Part shown: positions 35,463 through 45,700 of the stretch, piece by piece
How positions within the stretch are numbered: position 1 is the stretch's first letter
How the letters are laid out: the number at the start of each line of letters is the position of its first letter
NCBI GenBank assembly: GCA_026874595.1
Contig: CM049316.1
Coordinates: forward strand, 13,382,839-13,446,838
Reading direction: 5' to 3'
Origin: Sipunculus nudus
Lineage: Eukaryota; Annelida; Sipuncula; Golfingiida; Sipunculidae
Length of the DNA: 64,000 nucleotides
The notes under the pieces: generated by a model
What the model was told of the DNA's origin: nothing
Seen by the model: only the letters and a program-made list of their open reading frames with translations
Database searches by the model: none
Program-made: the position numbers and the translations under genes

Positions 35463-36541
35463 CTTGTGGACCATTCCTGTACCTCTTCCCAAGTGTATAG
35501 GCAAAATTTTACACAGGGGATCAATCTCAAATCAAAAGCTGAAACAATAACTACCAGTATATGTGAACTATTGTATAGTGCCTCTGCCAGAATCCTTAAC
35601 AAACCTACACAGGAGAGACCCTTATGTGTCTTGTACACAGTTCACCACCTTGGTACGATTACTGCTGGGTCAGCTTCAGAACAAAGACGGCACCTAATGC
35701 CAATGAGTGGCAGTGCATGACTCTAGGAAGGGACAAAGAATTTGCCCTGTGCCATAATGGACATGAATCCTTCAAATTAGAACATACATGGTTAGTGGTT
35801 ACCTCCTAAATTTACTGGATAGTTCCTAGGGTTTTAAAATAACCCTGGGATAAACAAGTTCATAATTTTTTTAGTGAAGATGCCAACAGACAAATCAACC
35901 AACCAAGGGAAAAATATAATAAATGTACCACCAGGTGGAGGTATAATAATTGAATGATATAATATTGACAGAGCACTAACTGAATCAATTTAAGGTTGAA
36001 TTTACAAGTCCATCCAATTTTTGTTAACATGTCAACATTTCCCTTGTAATTATTCGTTTATAGATTTTGGGAAGATAGCAGCTCCAGGGAAAGTTTTGCC
36101 TTTATAAAAGATCAGTTTTTTGGAACTCGAGCTGTTCTTATATTTTTGAGTGGGGTCTGTAACTCTGTATGCTGTATTTCAAAATATTGAAATGCCTTTT
36201 TCTTTCAGATTGATTCAATTTAAAAGATCTTTATATAAAATTAATTTCTTCAGAAGTAGTATATGGTTTCCTCTGGTTGAAATATAAGTGCCCCTTCAAA
36301 TTAAATTGATCAAGTTTATAATATTTATATATGTACAGATGTGTCCCTATGCCTGTTAATACAAGTGGGCCAACTGGTTATGAAAATCCATTATTTGTAT
36401 TACCATATTTTTTTAGTCAGTATGTCATATATATACTATATAGTACCAAACCTGTATTGGAAATAGTTTATAGAAAGATAAAGATTTGAAGGACACAGGT
36501 TATGCAATCAATTCTAATCAAATTCATTTATGCTCATTTTA
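35463..36541. other. Segment between left hAT copy and Schlafen-like exon 1
   Basis: Two overlapping open frames (35466-35720 and 35624-35809, plus) read as moderately protein-like but match no family I can name and have no clear splice sites. A promoter or 5' UTR exon for the Schlafen-like gene may lie here or further left, but I cannot identify it. Confidence 0.4.
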
Positions 36542-36551
36542 GAATTAGGAT

Positions 36552-36727
36552 ATGGCTGGAAAGGAGAGAAGATTTTATCGATGCAAGTCCAAAGTGCCGT
36601 TTGAAGAAGATGCAGTGCATGAGTTCAAAGGTCACAAGAGTATCAGCGTAGAAGATGTGCCACCTTGGACACAGGAACCGTGTAAAGAAACAGGTCAGCG
36701 AAGAGGCACCAGGAAATCTGTGTCAAG
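36552..36727 (+). CDS. SLFNL1: Schlafen-like exon 1 (start codon)
   Basis: ATG at 36552 (context GGATATGGC) opens MAGKERRFYRC and the E-x4-E block. The exon ends TCAAG before a GTCAGA donor, phase 2; the next exon supplies G for Arg59. It lies in the 1.9-kb gap between two inverted hAT copies. Confidence 0.8.
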
Positions 36728-39700
36728 GTCAGAAAAATTAATGTCAGGGTCATTTTTTACAATACTTGCCGTTTTAAACTGTATTTACTTTTAACCAAAC
36801 TGAACTGAGTGGTCAGTCTGAATCTTGCTTCATTCTGTTCAGTTATCTGGCAACCATGTTTAAAACTATCCTCTTTTAATCAGTGAAAGAAACCAACCAA
36901 TCACAAAGAGATATGATACCATCTGATACTTCTGCAACTTGATGTTGAAGATATTTGGTCAAATATGTGATTTAAAAACATTTTCTTATATAGGGAAATT
37001 GAAAATATCCAATCACAATCTGTTAACCAAAATATTTAACTTTCCATGTGTACCATGTGGTGAGTAATATATTTGCCTCATTCTTAAGTGATGAAATCAC
37101 TTCACAAAATCATATCCCTGTTAAAACAGGTTTTTATTAAGTAAAGTGCATTTTTGCCTTTAGTTTTATCAGTATTATTAATCAATTAAAGGCTGAATAG
37201 ACAATGAGTCAACAAATCTTAAAACCCCGGCAAAATGCTTATTATATACAAATTGCTTTGTGTAAAGAGTTTAATGCATATACTTTAATGCTTGACTGGC
37301 AAGAGTTTTAGCACCCTGTAAACAATTTCACACGTCCACAAGCATGCAGTGTCCAGCCAGACATGGGGTCTATTACAGTGGTTCTATTACTATTACTATT
37401 ACTATTACTTTCAATTTCTGATATTACTATTACTATTACTATTACCACATTTTATCATCTATTACTATTACTATTACTATTACTGGGGTATCTATTACTA
37501 TTACTATTACTATTACTTAAACTGATGGGAGGATTCTAGAACTTGGGCAGCTATGAGTGCTATAAACTAGCACTACAATCACATGTTAAATAATATTACA
37601 AGCACCTATATCATCCAGTTACCTACACAGTTTTCTTGTACTGTGTCTGTCATTTACAAGAAGCCTAATGATACTCGAGATCTTAATTATTTCAGCTTCT
37701 TTAATTCTGTTTTTTTTTTTATATTTTGAAACCTCAATGATCATTATTAGACGTTTCAAGTCGAAATAATAAGATAGTTGTATGAACTCTTGAATACATG
37801 TAACTTAAAAGCAACCCATTGTAAAGGCCCTGGCATTTGTAAAATATTGATTTATAATTATAAGCATACTTGTACATTTTAAATTATTTTCACACATATT
37901 TTACATAAATTTATTTTATAGTACATACTTCCGTTTAGATTTAATCTTCTTTCTCATAGTTAATAAATAAAGATTTTTAGTGTAACAAAAAATTGTCTCC
38001 AGAGGAATTATTCATGATTATTGCATATTTTTATTTAGTATCAAAGCTGACAATTCAGTCCTTTATGTATGTATCAGGAGAGGAATTTATGTAAGGTTGT
38101 GTCCTGTTTCCCAGTCCTTATAAATATATCCAATAAAAATACTGTTTATGTCAAGATTCTTGACAGAACCAAACAGGAGACAAAAGTTCCCCATCTTCTC
38201 AGGTGTATATGTTCATTTGGATGTGATGCCTTGTTTTATTCAATCACATAGTACATCTTGAGAGTGAACAGAGAGGTGGTAAACTTAACAGTAATGGTAA
38301 CATGCATGGCTTTTATTCTTAAGGCATGCCCTTCTTGATTGCAGCAAAATCAGCACAGGATAATTTAGGAATATGCAGAGTGATTTAAACTTACGCCAAT
38401 TTTACAAAACAAATAATATATTATTTAAATCACTTTCACAATAAATTTGGTATTTAACAATCTTGTACTATAAATTTTGTACAAAACAGAATCTTATTAT
38501 TTGATATCAAAATTTCAGATAATAAATAATAAAATATTAACTGTCACTTATATTCTTCTATTATATAATCAATTAAATTAATATTGTAAAAAAAATTGTT
38601 CATTTAATTTTCAAAATATAAATTTTATAACATAATTTGAGATACTGAATGAAGGTCTGCAAAAATGGATACTATGAAATAACAGACAAGTATTAAAAGA
38701 ATAGTTTTAAAAGAATAAGTATATAAGTTAACTAGATAATACATGTGCCTGCAGTATGACTTTATCCAAGTGATTGTAGTACTGGTATAAGTTTATAGCA
38801 TTGCAGGCTTCAATACATTATGGTTAGTGAAAAACACCATAAGCTTATCATGAACATTTTGGGTCTGCACTGTATCTGGTTCCATATTATATTTTTCTTG
38901 AATGTGTGTTATTGCAATCCGTATGATTGAAATGCAAAATGGCTTGTGAAAAAAAATCTAGGTACATTTCAGAATATGCATATGGATTGATGGATGTGAG
39001 ATAAGATGTACATATCACAATAATAATATACTATTTATCTGTCTCTTAACATCAAACATGCCTCTGTTTATCCATGGTTTACTAATCAAAGGTCAGATTG
39101 TGCCAGGTAACTTATTTGGCTGTGACCTACTCTGTCCAGTACTCTTATGTAATTAGCACCAGTGGTCACCAGCAGTATGGCAGCTGGTCCATGCTTGCCT
39201 CAACAACAGACACATCCTGGGCAATCACTGGACAAGAACTGAGTCTGATTTGCTGATTTGCTGATATGCTTCATGATCAAGGGGTTTACAGGAAGTAATA
39301 GAATGTAATATGTATTACTCTATTACTTTGCCTTCTGTTTCTATTACTATTACTATTACTGCTCAAATTTTTGAGTCTATTACTATTACTATTACTATTA
39401 CATGGAAAAAGCTGTAATAGTCTATTACTATTACTTATTACTATTACCCCATGTCTGTGTCCAGCATAAATTCAGCTGTGAAATTGATTGTTAAGCTATA
39501 CATGTGTGTTATTTCATCAGGACCCTGAATGGTTTCCTGAACACGGGGCGAGGAGGAGTGGTTTATCTTGGTGTGGCTGATGACGGAACTGTTCTTGGAC
39601 TGCCCTTGAACCAGTACCAGGTAAACAATAACTCAACATACATATAACAAATAATACATGGTTTCCTGAACACGGGGGAGGAGGAGGGGTTTATCTGGGT

Positions 39701-42700
39701 GTGGCTGATGACGGAACTGTTCATGGAATGCCATTGAACCAGTACCAGGTAAACAATACCTTAACATATATATACCATATAACATGTGGTTGCCTTTTTG
39801 TATTGCAAGGGTTATACATTTGTGATGTTTGCAAAAGGGAAATAATCGTAAAAATAAAACCTCAGTGAATAAGACACTCAACCTACACAGGTGAACATGC
39901 ATATTGCACAGCCTTGTCAACTAACATTTTCCTCAGGTTATCTGTTCCTGGAGCACTGCAGGTGGAAGATTGATTCTTCAGCTAAAAACAATGGATTATT
40001 ATGTAACCTTTAAATCAACATTTTTTTTTTAAATTTTTTTGGTAGAGGTACCAACCTCCATTTTTTAAATGCTTCTTACACTACCTGGCACTATAAATTT
40101 TTTATTTTTTTTGGCTCCCTTTTAGGGTGTGCCAGTCAGGTGTGCAGGAACATTATCTGCAAGTTATTTCCCATAACACCCCTAAAACCAACTATGCACA
40201 GTTCATGAAATTGATTTATGATCCCACTGTGGATGTGTGATGATCTCATAAAAATGGTCCTTTCTGAATCAAGTTGAACCTACTTCATCATCATAAATTC
40301 AATATATGCTCCTCAGGCAGCTGTTATACACTGCAGTCATCCGAGGTCCCCTTCTTGTTTTAACTGCTGCCTTTTTATAGCAACGTTCTCTGGGTCAGAA
40401 CACCAGAGTGTGCACAGAGCAACACCAATTCTGGCACAGGGCCAAGAATCAGACCAAAGATTGGGGCATCTCATTGTGATCAGACCACTGAGAGTGGGTG
40501 TCGCATGTTTAGAATTTTGAGCTGGATGCAGAGTGCGATACCAAGCTCTCAGTGGTCTGATTACAATGTTTACTCTGTGCACACTCTTGTGTTCTGGCCC
40601 AGAGAACCTTGAGCTGTTATAAAATAAGAGAAGCAGGAGTTACATAAGGCATCTATTAGAACTAGTTTACCTGTGCCAGGGTGTTGAGTCACTTCTTTTC
40701 CTAGATCTGTATCCACTAGTAAATTATATACATGCATGTGCACCTGGAGGAAAATTTAACCATAAATTTATCTCATGTGACCTTTACAGAAGGATCACAT
40801 TGTGACATCAGTGGACGATGTGCTGGCTCGTTATGTGCCTCCTGTTGATCCTCATCGCTACAAGGTTAAATTTGTTCCGGTTGTTGACGAAAACTCAAAT
40901 GAAGAAGAGATCATGGCAGCCATCAATTTCACTGACAAGTAGGATTAGTTCTGTAATTTTTATGTAAGAAGGTTATTTTCTTGATTCTACATGTATTGAA
41001 TGCCACGTGATGAACACCCTGGATGCTACACCTTTTGAGTATGTAACATTTCCAATCACTAAAAGCCAACACCCCCCCCCCCCCCCCTTTCCCCTGCTCC
41101 CTTGGATCCCACTTTGTCAAATTGTTGACTTGAATGACTGACAATCCCAGTGATGTCATGCAAGATCCATCTTTTAGTGATTTCAAACTCAAATCATGTA
41201 CTAATGGATTTTATTCAAAACAATATTACTGGAAGGATTGGTCGTTTTTGATTGTTGAAAATGAACTGTCTTTCAGTAACCGCAAGTATTAAGCTGAACT
41301 CCTTTTTAGTAAACTCCTTTTCTGGTGTAAACCCTGATTTTTTTATTCCACTTTAGAAATAGGATGGTTAAATGACCATTAGCTGTTATTTTTAACCATT
41401 TACTTCCTGAAAATGGAATTTAGTCCTCTACATCAGGAAATTGTGGCTTTTATCATACTACTTACGATGGTACTACACCTAGTGACCACTCCACAGTTGT
41501 GACCACCCCCACAATTTTGACCATATCTGGGTCCTTAATGTATGATCCAGGTAACTTTGATATTCACAAATACAACACCCTCTGATTGCAACAACTTTGG
41601 TCAGTCCCCAAGGAAGTCATAATTAAAGGGTTCTACTGTTTACTAAACAGAATAGGTTTGTCTTAGAATATATCAGCAAAATAACCTACATCTGTGCTGC
41701 TCTGAATTTAATCAATAAACTTGGGAGAATTTACAGGTGTTCTTTTATATGAAATAATTTTAATATAATTTTACACAGTTTTATTTCTATGAGGACTTTA
41801 TATAAGGCTTTTAATTTGCAAGGCCTTTACCCTGGTTTGTTTTAATTTTTGATACTGGTCATATAACATAAATTTTGAAATGAGAAAGCCATGTTATCAT
41901 TCAGTGGTGTGGTTTGGCCTTTTAAAAAACTAAAGGATCTTTGTTTCAAGACAGCTATTAACCAACCTTACCAATAGAATTTATGTGTTTCTGACTTACT
42001 ATGCATACATATCAATGAACTGGTTATCCCTGTTAAGAAAAGCTCATGTATTGCCTCTGTTTTGCTTGTTTGAATGTTGTTTTGGATGTTTGAGCTTGTA
42101 AAGTTTTGAAATGCTGTGCTAGTCTGTTACTTACAAAAAGTAATGTAAATGGTTGACACCTTTTGAAAAAGACTAGCTGTGTGTAGGATCTTGTACACAA
42201 GCTTTTGCTCGGACCCCTTCATCAGGTGTAAATGGAGCTGTTCCTCAGGTAGCTGTTCCCACTATGGTTCAGTTGACAAGGATTGTGGCATAGCTTTTCG
42301 GGTCTATTGTTAAGTTGTGTGGGTGCTGGCTGAATTAGGGGATTGGTGGATTTGTGATCATGATTTCCAGGTAGCAGGTGTCCAGTGAAGTGGTTACTAA
42401 TCCTTAAAAGCAAGGGAGTGTTTGAGCTTGTTTATCATCAAGCTGTTTGTTAACATGGCTCATGTGCCAATGTTGACATACAGAAATACCATGCATATAA
42501 CCTATGGTGGTTTGTTGCATAATAAAACACCCTTGGGAAAGCTCTGGTTTATCTGATTTGCAACCAGATGTCATTATTAATTGTGTTTCAATAATGTCTG
42601 TGGGCCCCCATGTTATAAACACATGGATATAAACAGAACGAACAGCTTGAGTGTGGCAGGATCAGCATTTTTTAGCTTATTTTTATAAAAAGTTTAAGGT

Positions 42701-45700
42701 ATAATTATTTCTTAATAGATGGCAGAATAGGTCTCTTAAACTTAAATATTCGTGAATTCAGTTAATAGATGAATCTCGTTTCAAAACCCAACGTCACATG
42801 TCTTGATATATGTGTAGATGTTTATATTATGTTTTACAGAGTAGACACTGAGCGGCGCCACCAGCCCCATGTGATCCGTACTCACGATTTGTGCTGGTGT
42901 GAGAAGGAAACAAGAGCTTTATTACGTAATGTAAGTTGTGATTTTTGGTAAAATTAAGTATTTATGTAATGATGTTGTTTAAATGATTTGGTACATTTTG
43001 ACAATGTTGAAGTCTACCTGATTTCAGGCAAATTAGTAAATAAAGTTTATGTCTAAAGGAATACAGAGATGAAACTCCACAGTCCACACCAAAAACTAAT
43101 GTCCTTGTCCATACAAGATGACTATTGAATAATTGTTCACAGGTGACATTTACATATATATAATCTTTATATTTCAGATATGTTGAATATCAGCCTGCAA
43201 ATTTTAATGTAAGATCAAAGAAACATTTTACCAAAATATTTGATATTTTCCAAAATAATTACAAGTGATGAGATGCAAACTGGCCTCAAAGCTAGGCGTG
43301 CTATACTTTTCAAAACACAAGCAATGTGTTTGTTTTGTTAAAGGACACTTTAGTGCCCATCTATGTAGTGGAGATCACTATCAAACCGTGGGACCCTACA
43401 AACCCCCAGTGTCACGGTGTCGGAAAGCTGAACACACATCCAATTCATGAGGATGAAGAGGGGTCAGTGTACTTCAGACGTCAAGCCAGTCTGGTTCAGG
43501 TTAGTGCTAAGTGTACTTTGAATGTCAACCATCCTAGTGCAGGTTTATGTTAAAATGTACTTCGGACGTCAAGCCAGTCTGGTTCAGGTAAGTGCTAAAG
43601 TATACTTCAAATGTCAACCATCCTAGTGCAGGTTAATGTTAAAGTGTACTTCAGACATCAAGCCAGTCTGGTTCAGATAAATGCGAAAGAGATCTACATT
43701 CATATCTCCAGGTCGCTATTAATGATGGAACATATACATTTGATTGTTTCTCTGTGGTTAATTATGAAATAATCTTACCTATAGTGTTAAGATATGATAT
43801 ATATGCCCTGTTTTTTTCTGGTCTGGTATTTTTAAAGAACCTGTGAGCTTATGTGATGGTGTGGCGGCGTCCGGCGTCCGTTGTCTGTCAAATGCAAAAA
43901 ATTAGTCATCTAAAAAACTCTGTTGGATTTTGCTTATTTTTTGGCTAACTGCATTTTCTTAGATTTTATTGGGAAAAAGCTAAAAAAGCTTTAAAAATCT
44001 TCTTCTCCGAAACTGTTCAGCCAAATTGTCCAATATTTCACAGAAATGATTCCTTGAACAATCTTTCTCAAGTTTGTTTGAATGGTTTAAGTTCGGTTTT
44101 ATTTGGCTGAGTTACAGGAAGTTGAACTTAGTCATCTGTCCAAAAAAGCATAGTAAAATTACAATCTCAGAAACAACTGGAGCTTTCATTACCAAATTTT
44201 ATGCCAATGTTGGTCACATGAGTCATATCTGAAATTGAGGTATTGATGGCGCCACCTACATCAGCCTTTTTGTACAGGGGTCATCAGTGCCTGTATCATA
44301 CTGACGGCTACAAAAAACTTCTTCTCTGAAACCATATGGCCAAATTGTTTAATATCGCACAGAAATGATCCAAGGGTAGTGCTTTCTGAAATTTGTTCAA
44401 ATGGTCTCAGTTCAGTGACTTTTGACTGAGTTATGGGAAGCTGAATTTAGTCATATGCCACAACATCCCATTATAGCTAAGTGGCTACAAAGATCTTCTT
44501 CTCAAAAACCACTGGGCCAAATTATTATATCTCACACATTAATTATCCTTAAATTTTGATAATTCAAGTTTGTTCAAATGGTTTTGGTTCAGTAATTTTT
44601 GGCTGAGTTATGAGAAGCTTAACTTAGCCATTGTGCTGTATTTTCCCATATGAGTTATAAACCTGTAAAACGTTTTTTGACTGAGGCCACTGAGGCAAAT
44701 TTGTTTATTATTTTACAAGAATAATCCCCTGAATAATTCTAAAAATAATTGTCTTTTATGGTTCCAAAGAATGAATTTTGGCTGAATTACAAAGATTGAA
44801 TTGAGTCATTTTACCATATATGTAAGCTGTGTGAAGCAGATACATCTAGCCTGGCACCTGTTTATCAGCATCCATTACATCATGCCTCTAGACATTTAGA
44901 TTTCAGGTTATCTATGGTTAATATTGACAAGAATGTTTTTTAAAAGCTTTTAAAAAATGTAGATTTATGATTTTAGATATTCCTCATGCCAAGCAATGTT
45001 TACAATCACAGGTATACAGCTCTTTGAGGGTATATAAAGATGGCTGTACATGGATTATAAATAATAGATATCCATACTCAACTTAATTCAAGATTTTGCC
45101 ATCAGTGAGATGTATCTGTATTATAATTTTGCATTCAATATGCATCTGTAGTAATTTTTAGCGAACCTGTGAGCTAATTGGATGGTCTGCAGCGTCCGCC
45201 GTCTGTATGTTAACCCATACTATTTCAAAAATGACTGGAGCTAGCATCATGAAGTTTAATGCAAAAAATTAGCCATCTGAAAAACTCTGCATTTTCTTAG
45301 ATTTTATAGAGAAAAAGGTAAAAAAAAAAACTTTAAAAATCTTCTCCTCCAAAACAGTAAAGCAAAATTGTGCAATATTTCACAGAAATAATCTTTTATA
45401 GTTTTACCATCTCTCTCAAGTTTGTTTGAATGGTTCAAGTTTGGTGAATTTTGGTCGAGTTACAGGAAGTTGAACTTAGTCATCTGTCCAAAAAAGCATA
45501 CTAAAATGATAGTCCCAGAAATGGCTGGAGCTATCATCACCAAATTTTATGCCAGTGTTGGTCACATGAATCATATATGAAATTCAGGTATTGGTGGTGC
45601 CACCTGCATTGACCTTTTTTTGTACGGGGGTCATTGGTCATCTGTACATTAACCAATAATTTCTCAGGAATGGCAGGAGCTACCATCCCCAGATTTTATG

